A stretch of DNA of 64,000 bases from Nioella sp965215655. Its GTDB lineage: Bacteria; Pseudomonadota; Alphaproteobacteria; Rhodobacterales; Rhodobacteraceae. Location: the NCBI RefSeq assembly GCF_965215655.1, contig NZ_OZ244111.1, positions 3,162,001 to 3,226,000 on the forward strand, in the 5' to 3' direction. Made by a program: the position numbers and the translations under genes. The notes beneath the pieces were generated by a model. It did not search any database and was not told where the DNA came from. It was given only the letters and a program-made list of their open reading frames with translations. Below, piece after piece: positions 8,772-17,162 of the stretch (position 1 is the stretch's first letter; every line of letters starts with the position of its first letter).

Positions 8772-9893
8772 ATGAAGGCCGTCATCATCGGTGCAGGCCC
8801 CGCCGGGATGGCCGCTGCCGCCTGCCTGAAGACCGAAGGGATCACACCGGTGATCCTCGACCGCGCCGATACCATCGCCAGCAGTTGGCACAGCCACTAT
8901 GACTGCCTGCATCTGCACACAGCGCGCGGGCGCTCCACCCTGCCCGGCCTCGACTACCCCAGGGGTGTCGGCAAATTCCCGAGCCGCACCGATGTCATCG
9001 CCTATCTGGAGGCCTACGCGACCCACCACGGCCTGTCCCCGCGCCTTGGATGCACGGTGGAGAAGGTGGAAAAGACAGGGGATGGCTGGCAGGTCACCCA
9101 TTCCAGCGGCACCGAAACGGCAGAAATCGTCGTCATGGCCACCGGCGTCAACGGCACCCCCCGCCACCCCGACTGGCCGGGCAGATTCGACGGCCCTATT
9201 CTGCATTCGAGCCGCTACCGCAACCCTGCCCCCTTCGCCGGTCAGCGCGTTCTGGTCGTGGGGTTCGGCAATTCCGGCGGCGACATCGCGCTTGATCTCG
9301 CCAATGCCGGGGTGGATGTCACCCTGTCCGTGCGTGGGCCGGTCAATATCCTGCCCAAGCAGCTCTTTGGCATTCCCATCACCTCCTTCGGGCTGATGAC
9401 CAAGGCGCTCGGATACAAGGTTGCGGACGCGCTGACCGCCCCCGTCTTGCGTTTGGCGGTCGGGAAGCCCGAGGATTATGGCCTGCGCTCCATGGCCAAG
9501 GGGCCCGCCGCGCTGGTGCATGAAGATGACCGCATCCCGCTGATCGACACCGGCACGCTCGGCGCGATCAAGGCGGGTCGCATCGCGGTGAAACCCGGCA
9601 TCGAGCGGCTGGACGGGGCGGAGGTCCGGTTCTCAGATGGCACCGCCGCCCCCTTCGACACGATCATCGCAGCCATCGGCTACACCGTCGATCTGCGCCC
9701 GCTTCTCGGCCCCGATTCCGCCGCGCTCGATGCCACGGGACGCCCGGTGGCCAGCGGCGCCCCTACCCCCGAACCGGGGCTGTATTTCTGTTCCTACAAA
9801 GTGTCCCCCGATGGTCAGCTTTACGCCACTTCGCGGGAAGCCATCGCCATCGCACAACACGCCAAGACCCTTACCCGAAAGGCCCATTCATGA
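8772..9893 (+). CDS. Flavin-containing monooxygenase-like FAD/NAD(P) oxidoreductase
   Basis: A 373-residue two-dinucleotide-binding protein. The N-terminal VIIGAGPAGMAAAACL binds FAD and the central VLVVGFGNSGGDIA binds NADP. Between them FDGPILHSSRY fits the FMO fingerprint F-x-G-x3-H-x3-Y/F, and the C-terminal IIAAIGYTVDLRPLL is typical. Similar Rhodobacteraceae and actinobacterial proteins are annotated as monooxygenases or thioredoxin-reductase-like; the substrate is unknown. It overlaps the following LysE gene by ATGA. Confidence 0.85.
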   Translation: MKAVIIGAGPAGMAAAACLKTEGITPVILDRADTIASSWHSHYDCLHLHTARGRSTLPGLDYPRGVGKFPSRTDVIAYLEAYATHHGLSPRLGCTVEKVEKTGDGWQVTHSSGTETAEIVVMATGVNGTPRHPDWPGRFDGPILHSSRYRNPAPFAGQRVLVVGFGNSGGDIALDLANAGVDVTLSVRGPVNILPKQLFGIPITSFGLMTKALGYKVADALTAPVLRLAVGKPEDYGLRSMAKGPAALVHEDDRIPLIDTGTLGAIKAGRIAVKPGIERLDGAEVRFSDGTAAPFDTIIAAIGYTVDLRPLLGPDSAALDATGRPVASGAPTPEPGLYFCSYKVSPDGQLYATSREAIAIAQHAKTLTRKAHS

Positions 9894-10504
9894 TTTCCGC
9901 ACAGTTCCTTCTGACCGCCCTCGTCGTCGTCCTCGCCCCCGGCACCGGCGTTGTCTACACGCTGGCGCTTGGCCTTGGCCAAGGTCGCAGCGCCGCCATT
10001 TGGGCGGCCCTTGGATGCACCTTCGGGATCGTGCCCCATATCGCGGCGGCAGCACTCGGACTGGCGGCGGTGATGCACAGCTCGGCGCTGATCTTCAACA
10101 TCGTGAAATGGGCGGGCGTGGCCTACCTGCTGTGGCTGGCCTATAGCGCGCTCCGCGAGGGCGGGGCGCTGAGGGTCGAGGCCACGCAGACGGTGGAGAA
10201 CGGCCCGCGCATCGCCACGCGGGGCGCGCTGATCAACATCCTCAACCCCAAGCTCTCGATCTTCTTCCTCGCCCTGCTGCCGCCCTTCCTGTCCGGCAAT
10301 CCCGCCTCGGCCACCGCCGAAATGGCGTTGCTTGGCGGTATCTTCATGGCGATGACCTTCGTTGTCTTCGCGCTTTACGGAACCTTCGCCGCCTTCGCCC
10401 GCAAGGCCATTCTCGGCAGCGAGCGGGCGATGCGCTGGATGAGCCGCAGCTTCGCCGCCGTTTTCGCCGGGCTCGGCCTGCGGCTGGCACTGGAAAGGGC
10501 CTGA
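9890..10504 (+). CDS. LysE/RhtB family amino-acid exporter
   Basis: A 204-residue protein with about six membrane helices, beginning with the LysE-type region ALVVVLAPGTGVVYTLALGLGQGRSAAIWAA and containing ALINILNPKLSIFFLALLPPF, the conserved NPK segment of the family. It should export amino acids or analogues across the inner membrane. The start overlaps the stop of the monooxygenase gene, so the two are translationally coupled and may handle the same compound. Confidence 0.88.
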   Translation: MISAQFLLTALVVVLAPGTGVVYTLALGLGQGRSAAIWAALGCTFGIVPHIAAAALGLAAVMHSSALIFNIVKWAGVAYLLWLAYSALREGGALRVEATQTVENGPRIATRGALINILNPKLSIFFLALLPPFLSGNPASATAEMALLGGIFMAMTFVVFALYGTFAAFARKAILGSERAMRWMSRSFAAVFAGLGLRLALERA

Positions 10505-10505
10505 C

Positions 10506-11096
10506 ATGGCAGACCGGGAAACCCTCGACACCTACACGAAGAAAGCCGCCGACTACGCCGCGCTTGAGTTCAGCGAGGGCGAGAAGCAGGCGCTCGACGG
10601 CTTCCTGTCCATGCTGCCCAAGGGCGGCACGATCCTCGATCTGGGCTGCGGGCCGGGGTTGCATGCCGCCCGGATGGCCGCTGAGGGGTTCATCGTCAGC
10701 GCCATCGACGCCACCCCCGCATTTGTCGAGGCCGCACGGAAGAAGGGCGTCGCCGCAAGGCTCGGCGGTTTCGACGACCTGACCGAAACGGCGGCCTATG
10801 ATGGCATCTGGGCCAGCTTTTCCTTGCTCCACGCCCCGAAAACGGACTTCCCCCGCCACCTCGCCGCCATCCATCGGGCGCTGAGACCCGGCGGCACGCT
10901 CTATCTGGGCCTGAAGCTGGGAACGGGCGAACACCGCGACAAGCTGGGCCGCTTCTACGCCTACTACGAGGAACCGGAACTGCGCGACCTGCTGGCACAG
11001 GCTGGATTTGCCGATATCCGCTCTACATCCGGGGAAGGCGTGGGGCTGGCCGGCACGGTGGACCGCTTCATCCTGCTGACCGCGCACAGGGGCTGA
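10506..11096 (+). CDS. Class I SAM-dependent methyltransferase
   Basis: A 196-residue methyltransferase of the UbiE/Methyltransf_11 type. TILDLGCGPGLHAARMA is motif I, IVSAIDATPAFVEAARKKG gives the acidic loop, YDGIWASFSLLHAP motif IV and LRPGGTLYLGLKLG motif VI. The start codon lies immediately after the LysE stop, continuing the operon. The substrate is unknown. Confidence 0.87.
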   Translation: MADRETLDTYTKKAADYAALEFSEGEKQALDGFLSMLPKGGTILDLGCGPGLHAARMAAEGFIVSAIDATPAFVEAARKKGVAARLGGFDDLTETAAYDGIWASFSLLHAPKTDFPRHLAAIHRALRPGGTLYLGLKLGTGEHRDKLGRFYAYYEEPELRDLLAQAGFADIRSTSGEGVGLAGTVDRFILLTAHRG

Positions 11097-11162
11097 GCCG
11101 CAGGGCTTGCCCTTCCCGGCCCCGCCCGCGATAAGGACCGCCACTGCCCCGGAGCCTCGCCC

Positions 11163-11606
11163 ATGACCCCGATCCCCCGTCCCGCCCTGCTGCTTGGCCT
11201 CGCTGGCCTGATCCCCTTTCTGTGGGGGGCGCTGACCGTAGTGCTGCCGGGCCTGGCCGAATGGGGAACCGAAGTGATGGGGCCACGCTTCGTCGGCCCC
11301 TATGTGCAGCTGTTCTACGGCGCAATCATCCTCGCCTTCATGTCGGGCGTCCTGTGGGGCTTCGCCGCGCAGGGCAGCGGCTGGCAGGGCTACGCGCTGT
11401 CGGTGCTTCCCGCACTTTGGGCCTTCTTCATGACCGGCGGCGGCTCGGACCGGGCGGCAGCGGCGCTGATCGTGGGCTTCCTCGGCCTTCTGGCGCTGGA
11501 CCGGCACTACTGGAAACGGGGCCTCGCGCCCCAATGGTGGATGCGGCTGCGCGTGTTGCTGACACTCGTGGTGGTGAACGCGCTGGCCGTGGACCTGATC
11601 TTCTGA
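11163..11606 (+). CDS. DUF3429 domain membrane protein
   Basis: A 147-residue protein with about four to five membrane helices; LLLGLAGLIPFLWGAL at the N-terminus and QLFYGAIILAFMSGVLWGFA in the middle are characteristic of DUF3429 inner-membrane proteins of proteobacteria. The function is unknown. Its stop codon overlaps the rnhA start as TGATG, a pairing I would expect to be conserved in relatives. Confidence 0.85.
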   Translation: MTPIPRPALLLGLAGLIPFLWGALTVVLPGLAEWGTEVMGPRFVGPYVQLFYGAIILAFMSGVLWGFAAQGSGWQGYALSVLPALWAFFMTGGGSDRAAAALIVGFLGLLALDRHYWKRGLAPQWWMRLRVLLTLVVVNALAVDLIF

Positions 11607-12061
11607 TGCCTGATCTCTTCGCCTATACCGACGGAGCCTGCTCCGGCAATCCCGGCCCCGGTGGCTGGGGGGCGCTGCTGCAGGCGAAGGAGGGCGACAC
11701 CGTCGTCAAGGAACGCGAGCTGAGCGGCGGCGAGGCCGAGACCACCAACAACCGGATGGAGCTTCTGGCCGCGATCACCGCGCTGGAAAGCCTCACACGC
11801 GCCTCCGATATCACCATCGTGACGGATTCGGCTTATGTGAAAAACGGCGTCACCGGCTGGATCCATGGCTGGAAGCGCAACGGCTGGAAAACCTCGAACA
11901 AAAAGCCGGTGAAAAACGTGGATCTGTGGCAGAGACTCGACGCGGCGCAGGCCCGCCACCGGGTGACCTGGGAATGGGTCAAGGGCCATGCCGGCCACCC
12001 GGAAAACGAACGCGCGGATGAGCTGGCCCGCGCCGGAATGGCCCCGTTCAAGAAGGCCTGA
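11606..12061 (+). CDS. rnhA: Ribonuclease HI
   Basis: Degrades the RNA strand of RNA:DNA hybrids. The four catalytic carboxylates are visible: D in AYTDGACSGNPGPGG, E in NNRMELLAAI, D in VTDSAYV and D in ERADELAR; the KTSNKKPVKNVDLW basic protrusion and HAGHPENERAD are also present. The 151-residue length is normal. TGATG coupling to DUF3429 upstream; two perfect palindromes follow the stop codon. Confidence 0.97.
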   Translation: MPDLFAYTDGACSGNPGPGGWGALLQAKEGDTVVKERELSGGEAETTNNRMELLAAITALESLTRASDITIVTDSAYVKNGVTGWIHGWKRNGWKTSNKKPVKNVDLWQRLDAAQARHRVTWEWVKGHAGHPENERADELARAGMAPFKKA

Positions 12062-12076
12062 TCCGGGCGCAGGGAT

Positions 12077-12117
12077 GCGGCTTCGAAGCCGCGTATCAAG
12101 GCCGTTCGAACGGCCTT
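12077..12117. repeat. Two tandem perfect palindromes after rnhA
   Basis: GCGGCTTCGAAGCCGC (12077-12092) and AAGGCCGTTCGAACGGCCTT (12098-12117) are both perfect inverted repeats centred on TTCGAA. As RNA each would fold into a hairpin with a UCGA tetraloop. A C-rich rather than a T-rich stretch follows, so they are not textbook intrinsic terminators but may end or stabilise the rnhA transcript. Confidence 0.7.
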
Positions 12118-12157
12118 CCCCCTTCCCCACGCGCATCAAACCTGTCAAAGGGCGCGC

Positions 12158-12781
12158 ATGATGACCCTGATGCTCCTCGACTACGCGTCCGTTCTTGTCT
12201 TCGCCCTTTCCGGCGCACTTGTCGCCAGTCGGGCACAGCTCGATATCGTTGGCTTCTTCTTCATCGCCTGCCTCACAGCCGTGGGCGGCGGCACCCTGCG
12301 CGACCTGCTTCTGGACCGCAACCCGGTCTTCTGGGTGGGTGACCCGACGCCGCTGGCCATCGCCTGCACCGCGGCGCTCATCGTCTTCTTCACCGCGCAT
12401 CTTCTGGAAAGCCGCTACAAGGTGCTGCTCTGGCTCGACGCGCTGGCCCTTGCCATCGCGGTGGCCGCAGGTGCGGGCGTGGCGCAGGCGCTGGACCAGT
12501 CGGCAGGGATCGTCATCGTGATGGGGGTCGCCACCGGCACCTTGGGCGGGTTGATGCGCGACGTGGTCTGCAACGAGGTGCCGTTGGTCCTCAAACAGGG
12601 CGAACTCTACGTCACGGCAGCCTTCGCAGGGGCCGGGGCCGCGCTCGTCGCCGCCGCCCTCACGCCACATCCGCTGGCGCCCATCCTGGCCTGCATGATC
12701 ACCTGTTTCGCCCTGCGCGCGGGCTCGCTGCTCTTTGGCTGGCGCCTGCCCGTCTACAAGGCCCGCCCGCCGCGCATGTGA
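12158..12781 (+). CDS. Trimeric intracellular cation channel (TRIC/UPF0126) family protein
   Basis: A 207-residue inner-membrane protein with two repeats of three helices plus a seventh. Each repeat carries the family GG-x2-RD signature: GGGTLRDLLLD and GGLMRDVVCNE. Bacterial TRIC proteins form trimeric K+/cation channels. The gene follows the rnhA palindromes and converges with the GlsB-like gene, whose stop codon is directly adjacent. Confidence 0.9.
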   Translation: MMTLMLLDYASVLVFALSGALVASRAQLDIVGFFFIACLTAVGGGTLRDLLLDRNPVFWVGDPTPLAIACTAALIVFFTAHLLESRYKVLLWLDALALAIAVAAGAGVAQALDQSAGIVIVMGVATGTLGGLMRDVVCNEVPLVLKQGELYVTAAFAGAGAALVAAALTPHPLAPILACMITCFALRAGSLLFGWRLPVYKARPPRM

Positions 12782-13021
12782 TCAGCGCTTAACGTAGGTC
12801 TGCCAGATCCAGATCAGCAGAAGCGCGCCGAGGATCGCGCCGACAAAGCCCGACAGCATCCCCATCACGGTCAGCAGAAAGCGCAGCACCAACCCGCCGA
12901 TGATCGCGCCCAGAATGCCGATGCCGATTGTGGTCACCACATCAGTGCGCACATCCATGATGCGCGTGGCCAGAAAGCCCGCCGCCGCGCCGATGATGAT
13001 CATGTAAAGAACAATACCCAT
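12782..13021 (-). CDS. GlsB/YeaQ/YmgE family stress-response membrane protein
   Basis: A 79-residue transglycosylase-associated protein with three hydrophobic segments. IIGAAAGFLATRIMD and GILGAIIGGLVL match the GlsB/YeaQ glycine-rich helices. These proteins are commonly induced by envelope or general stress; the molecular role is unknown. It ends the minus-strand run that begins with the deformylase genes, 52 nt after the 88-residue membrane protein gene. Confidence 0.85.
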   Translation of the reverse strand: MGIVLYMIIIGAAAGFLATRIMDVRTDVVTTIGIGILGAIIGGLVLRFLLTVMGMLSGFVGAILGALLLIWIWQTYVKR

Positions 13022-13073
13022 GGGATGAATATGGCCACTCCCGGCCCCTATTGGAAGACAGCGCCCCCGAAAT

Positions 13074-13340
13074 TCAGCGTCTGCGGTTACGGCGACCGCG
13101 CCCCCGCGCGGCCCCTACGGGGATCAGGATCAGCGCCGCCGAGGCCCCGATGATCGCGTCCAGTCCGGGAGACCCGATGCGCAGATGGAAAAGCGAGCGC
13201 AGGAAGAACAGCACCACGACCGCCCCGAGAGCAATCAGGATCGACATGGCATAGCCATTGCGGGTGATGCCCCATCTTTCAAACAGGATGGCGACAACCA
13301 CGGCGATGAAGATCGACCCGAAGAACGTGAACAGAACCAT
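13074..13340 (-). CDS. Small membrane protein downstream of fmt
   Basis: An 88-residue protein beginning MVLFTFFGSIFIAVVVAILF, with three hydrophobic segments and a very basic Arg-rich C-terminus (GRGRRNRRR). GAGTAAGG precedes the ATG. It starts 4 nt after the fmt stop codon, so it is almost surely in the fmt operon. No family recognised. Confidence 0.7.
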   Translation of the reverse strand: MVLFTFFGSIFIAVVVAILFERWGITRNGYAMSILIALGAVVVLFFLRSLFHLRIGSPGLDAIIGASAALILIPVGAARGRGRRNRRR

Positions 13341-13344
13341 TGCC

Positions 13345-14253
13345 TTACTCTCCCAATACCGTGCCAGGCGCCACCGCCGTGCCGCGCAGGAAGGTCTCCG
13401 CATCCTGTCGTCCACGCCCTTCGACCTGCGCTTCAGTGACCTCGATGGCCCCCTCACCGCAGGCAATTGTCAGCCCATGCAGCACCTCGCCGGGCTGGCC
13501 CGAACCTTCCGCCACATGGCAGCGCAGCAGTTTCAGCCTTTTACCATGTAAGGTTGTCCAGGCCCCGGGAAAAGGCGACAGGCCCCGGATTTGCCGGTCG
13601 ATCTGGTCCGCGGGCAGGCTCCAGTCCACCCGCGCCTCCGCCTTGTCGATCTTGTGGGCATAGGTGACGCCCGCCTCCGGCTGTGCATCCGGCACCAGTT
13701 CGGGCAACCGGTCCAGAGCCTCCACGATGGCCGCCGCCCCAAGCGCGCTCAGCCGGTCATGCAGGTCCTGCGTCGTCTCCTCCGCCCCGATCGCAACCGC
13801 CTTGCGCAGTAGCACCGGCCCGGTATCCAGCCCCGCCTCCATCTGCATGATGCAGACACCGGTTTCACTATCACCCGCCATGATCGCCCGGTGAATAGGC
13901 GCAGCCCCGCGCCAGCGCGGCAGCAGACTGGCATGGATATTGAGGCAGCCATGGGTGGGCGCATCCAGCACCGCCTGCGGCAGCAGCAGCCCATAGGCGA
14001 CGACAACCGCCACATCGGCATTCAGAGCGGCAAAATCCGCCTGCTCCTGCGCGCCCTTCAAAGACACCGGATGGCGCACCTCCAGCCCCAACTCCACCGC
14101 CCGCGCATGGACCGGCGTCGGACGTTCCTTTTTGCCCCGTCCCGCCGGACGTGGTGGCTGGCAATAAACGGCGGCAATCTCGTGCCCCGCCACGACCAAG
14201 GCCTCCAACACCGGAACCGAAAACTCCGGCGTGCCCATGAACACGACCCTCAT
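13345..14253 (-). CDS. fmt: Methionyl-tRNA formyltransferase
   Basis: Formylates the initiator Met-tRNA using 10-formyl-tetrahydrofolate. VVFMGTPEFSVPVLEAL at the N-terminus, the catalytic segment LNIHASLLPRWRGAAPIHRAI (Asn, His, with the Asp in a later TGVCIMQMEAGLDTGP) and the C-terminal OB-like domain (LRGTAVAPGTVL) are all present over 302 residues. It lies directly downstream of the def genes, the classical def-fmt pairing. Confidence 0.97.
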   Translation of the reverse strand: MRVVFMGTPEFSVPVLEALVVAGHEIAAVYCQPPRPAGRGKKERPTPVHARAVELGLEVRHPVSLKGAQEQADFAALNADVAVVVAYGLLLPQAVLDAPTHGCLNIHASLLPRWRGAAPIHRAIMAGDSETGVCIMQMEAGLDTGPVLLRKAVAIGAEETTQDLHDRLSALGAAAIVEALDRLPELVPDAQPEAGVTYAHKIDKAEARVDWSLPADQIDRQIRGLSPFPGAWTTLHGKRLKLLRCHVAEGSGQPGEVLHGLTIACGEGAIEVTEAQVEGRGRQDAETFLRGTAVAPGTVLGE

Positions 14254-14278
14254 TTGCGCTCCTCCGGCCCGACCCGCA

Positions 14279-14770
14279 TCACCGCTTCCTCGCCTTACGC
14301 AGGAACATGTCGCGCTTCACCTTGCTGAGATTGTCGAAATACATCCTGCCGTTCAGGTGGTCGATCTGGTGCTGAACGCTGGTCGCCCACAACCCCACGA
14401 AATCCTTGCGCACCGTCATCCCGTGATGGTCCATATAGCTGACAGTCACGGCACGGGGCCGCTCGATCTTGGCATAGGAACCGGGCAGGTTCGGGCTCGC
14501 CTCCTCATGCGGGCGCAGCTCGATGGATGAATGCAGGATCTGCGGATTGGCCATGCGCACCGCTTTGCCCCGCTCATTCGATGCATCGACCACCGCCAAT
14601 CGCAGCATCACCCCGATCTGCGGCGCCGCCAGCCCAACACCCGGCATCGCATCCATCGTTTCGATCATATCTTCCCAGATCGCACGGATCTCATCCGTCA
14701 CCTCATCCACCGGCTCGGCAGGGGTGCGCAACCGCTTGTCCGGCCACATCACGAAAGGTCTAACGGGCAT
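14279..14770 (-). CDS. Peptide deformylase-like protein with degenerate active site
   Basis: A 163-residue member of the deformylase fold. Motif 1 is intact (GVGLAAPQIG), but the motif 2 region reads EASPNLPG where active enzymes have EGCLSIPG, so the metal-binding Cys is replaced by Ser and the Leu by Pro (about 14480-14503). Motif 3 reads QHQIDHLNG instead of QHEIDH, so the catalytic Glu is Gln (about 14360-14375). Both changes should abolish normal deformylation while leaving the fold. It is translated in line with two intact paralogues (overlapping the upstream gene by 11 nt) and fmt, so it is expressed and probably retained for another role. Confidence 0.85.
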   Translation of the reverse strand: MPVRPFVMWPDKRLRTPAEPVDEVTDEIRAIWEDMIETMDAMPGVGLAAPQIGVMLRLAVVDASNERGKAVRMANPQILHSSIELRPHEEASPNLPGSYAKIERPRAVTVSYMDHHGMTVRKDFVGLWATSVQHQIDHLNGRMYFDNLSKVKRDMFLRKARKR

Positions 14771-15245
14771 AGTCTTTCTCCATCTGCGCGCGGTGCTCGG
14801 GGGGCAGCCGGTCGAATATCACCAGACCGTTCAGATGGTCCATCTCATGCTGCACGCAGCGCGCATCAAACCCGGTCATCTGCGCCTCATGGCCCACACC
14901 CTCCAGATCCGTCCAGCGGATCAGAACCTCCGGCGGGCGCATCACCCGCGCGGCAACACCGGGGATCGACAGGCAGGCCTCTTCGCCGCTCTCGAACCGG
15001 TCATAGCTGACCACAAGCTCAGGGTTCACGAACACCTGCGGGCGACGCGCACCCTCTTTCCAACCGGTATCCATGACGAAGAGCCGCACCATATGCCCCA
15101 CCTGCGGCGCGGCTAGCCCGCGCCCCTTGGCGGCATACATCGTGTCGAGCATATCGGCCGCCAGCGCCGACACATCCCCCGCCACCGGCGCACAGACCTG
15201 TTTCAGCCGCGCATCGGGCCAGCACAGGATGGGCAGAACGCTCAC
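14760..15245 (-). CDS. def: Peptide deformylase (second copy)
   Basis: A 161-residue deformylase with all three catalytic motifs: GRGLAAPQVG, EACLSIPG with the metal Cys, and QHEMDHLNG with both His ligands and the catalytic Glu. It should remove the formyl group from nascent N-termini. The start overlaps the end of the first def copy by 4 nt and its own end overlaps the degenerate copy by 11 nt, so the three are translationally coupled. Confidence 0.92.
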   Translation of the reverse strand: MSVLPILCWPDARLKQVCAPVAGDVSALAADMLDTMYAAKGRGLAAPQVGHMVRLFVMDTGWKEGARRPQVFVNPELVVSYDRFESGEEACLSIPGVAARVMRPPEVLIRWTDLEGVGHEAQMTGFDARCVQHEMDHLNGLVIFDRLPPEHRAQMEKDYAR

Positions 15246-15766
15246 GCCTTTTCCCGTGCCCGTTCCCGCTTGAGCTTGACCATCTTGCGGGTGATCATCT
15301 GCCGCTTCAGCGGCTTGAGATAGTCGATGAAGAGCTTGCCGTCCAAATGGTCGATCTCATGCTGAACGCAGGTTGCCCAAAGGCCGGTAAACACCTCCTG
15401 CTGTTCCTTGCCGTCAAGATTCATCCAGCGCACCTCCACCTCGGCGGGACGTGTCACTTCGGCATAGATCTCGGGGATCGACAGGCAACCTTCCTCGTAA
15501 ACGTTCGTCTCGTCCGAAGATGCCACGATCTCGGGGTTGAACATCGCCAGGGGGCGCGGTGCTTCGCCCTCCTCCTTGACGCAGTCCAACACGATCAGCC
15601 GTTTCGACACACCGATCTGCGGCGCGGCAAGGCCGATGCCCGGCGCGTCATACATGGTTTCCAGCATGTCGTCCGCCAGCCCGCGCAGCTCATCCGACAG
15701 GTCCGCCACGGGGTCGGCCAGTTTCTTCAGTCGCGGGTCGGGATGGATCAGGATCGGTCTCAGCAT
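15242..15766 (-). CDS. def: Peptide deformylase (first copy)
   Basis: A 174-residue iron/zinc deformylase: GIGLAAPQIG, EEGCLSIPE and QHEIDHLDG are intact, and a basic C-terminal tail (KLKRERAREK) is present. The N-terminus MLRPILIHPDPRLKK is standard for the family, which decides the start; in-frame upstream sequence does not look coding. It is probably the housekeeping enzyme and heads the def-def-def-fmt block. It is divergent from the patB-like gene. Confidence 0.95.
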   Translation of the reverse strand: MLRPILIHPDPRLKKLADPVADLSDELRGLADDMLETMYDAPGIGLAAPQIGVSKRLIVLDCVKEEGEAPRPLAMFNPEIVASSDETNVYEEGCLSIPEIYAEVTRPAEVEVRWMNLDGKEQQEVFTGLWATCVQHEIDHLDGKLFIDYLKPLKRQMITRKMVKLKRERAREKA

Positions 15767-15866
15767 GTGCCCCAGATAAGCGATCATGCACGGCGTCGCA
15801 ACGCCCCCTTGCACCCGCTCTCGGATTGAGTAGCCTCGCGCGCTGAAATCACCGCCAGAGGATTCC

Positions 15867-17033
15867 ATGACCTTCGACACGCTTCACCCGATGATCGGCA
15901 CATTCAGTGGCAAATGGGACAGTATGGGCAGTTTTGGCGTCGGTCCCGATGGCATTGCCATGCATGTTGCGGATTCCGACTATCCCAGTGCGCCCTGTGT
16001 GATCGAGGCGGTGACACGAGAAGCCCAGAGAGGAATCTTCAACTACGGGTTCGACCGCAAGGGTTATGTCGATTCTGTATGCTGGTGGATGAAGGAGCGG
16101 CACAACTGGTCGATTGACCCCGACTGGGTGCTGACGGCCCAGGGGCTCGGCATGGCGATTGCCCTCTGCCTCGATGTCTGGAGCGAGCCGGGCGATGACA
16201 TCGCCTTCTTCACCCCGGTCTATCACGAGTTCCGGCTGAAATCGCAGAGGGCACATCGCAACCATGTCGAACTGCCGCTCGCGCTTGTCGATGGCCGGTA
16301 TGAACTGGACTGGGACGCCGCCGAAGCCGCCCTGACACCGAAGACAAAAATCCTTCTCTTCTGCTCGCCCCAGAACCCTTCCGGCCGGGTCTGGACCGTC
16401 GAGGAATTGCGTCAGGTGGCAGAGTTCGCTGCACGCCACGATCTGATCCTGGTTTGTGACGAAGTGCATGCCGACCTTGTCTACGCCGGCAACACCCATG
16501 TCCCGATGGATATCGCGGCGCCAGAACACCGCGACCGGATCGTCACGCTCTTTGCCGCGTCCAAGACATTCAACCTCGCCGGCTTGCGCGTCGGGCAGAT
16601 GATCATTCCGGACGACAAACTGCGCGCGCAGATGGCCGACCGGCTTACCGCACTGAACTATGACGCGACGACGCTTGGCGCCATCGCCTCTCAGGCGGCC
16701 TATTCGCCAGAAGGCAACGCGTGGGTTTCGGCGCAGATGGACTATCTCGAAGAAAACCGCCGCATCTTCGATGCCGGTGTGAACGCCATCCCCGGCGTCT
16801 GGTCGATGCCGCTCCAGGCCACCTACCTGCCGTGGGTCGATTTTTCAGGCACCGGCATGACGATGGAAGAGATCGCACAGCGTGTGAACGGTCAGGCGCA
16901 AATCACACCCGCGCCGGGCAAGTGGTTTGGCACCGGTTCGGAACTTTGGAACCGCTTCATCCTCGCCACCCCCCGCGCCAATATCGAGGAGGCCGTACAG
17001 CGCCTGCAGAAAGCCTTCTCTGATTTGCAGTGA
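15867..17033 (+). CDS. PatB/MalY-type aminotransferase (cystathionine beta-lyase-like)
   Basis: A 388-residue PLP enzyme of aminotransferase class I/II. FNYGFDRKGY, the LLFCSPQNPSGRVW segment (Asn ligand), VCDEVHADLVY (Asp for the PLP pyridine N) and AASKTFNLAGLRVG (Schiff-base Lys) are the PatB/MalY hallmarks. These proteins usually cleave C-S bonds of cystathionine or Cys conjugates. Monocistronic; three tandem hairpins lie just downstream. Confidence 0.9.
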   Translation: MTFDTLHPMIGTFSGKWDSMGSFGVGPDGIAMHVADSDYPSAPCVIEAVTREAQRGIFNYGFDRKGYVDSVCWWMKERHNWSIDPDWVLTAQGLGMAIALCLDVWSEPGDDIAFFTPVYHEFRLKSQRAHRNHVELPLALVDGRYELDWDAAEAALTPKTKILLFCSPQNPSGRVWTVEELRQVAEFAARHDLILVCDEVHADLVYAGNTHVPMDIAAPEHRDRIVTLFAASKTFNLAGLRVGQMIIPDDKLRAQMADRLTALNYDATTLGAIASQAAYSPEGNAWVSAQMDYLEENRRIFDAGVNAIPGVWSMPLQATYLPWVDFSGTGMTMEEIAQRVNGQAQITPAPGKWFGTGSELWNRFILATPRANIEEAVQRLQKAFSDLQ

Positions 17034-17041
17034 CCGGATTT

Positions 17042-17134
17042 GGGGCGGACAAAAATTCTTCCAGAAGAATTTTCCGCCCCTAAAAATCTTCCCGAAGATT
17101 TTTCTATCCGGAAGGATTTTCCCGAAAATCCTTC
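17042..17134. repeat. Array of three related hairpins downstream of the patB-like gene
   Basis: Three near-adjacent inverted repeats share an AAAATnCTTC/GAAGnATTTT theme: 17052-17073 (AAAATTCTTC-CA-GAAGAATTTT, extended by outer arms GGGGCGG/CCGCCCC to 17042-17080), 17082-17103 (AAAAATCTTC-CC-GAAGATTTTT) and 17111-17134 (GAAGGATTTT-CCCG-AAAATCCTTC). They occupy the first third of the 300-nt gap before mcl1 and probably end the upstream transcript; the similarity of all three suggests duplication. Confidence 0.8.
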
Positions 17135-17162
17135 TGCGCCGCCGCATGCGCAAATCTCGGTC

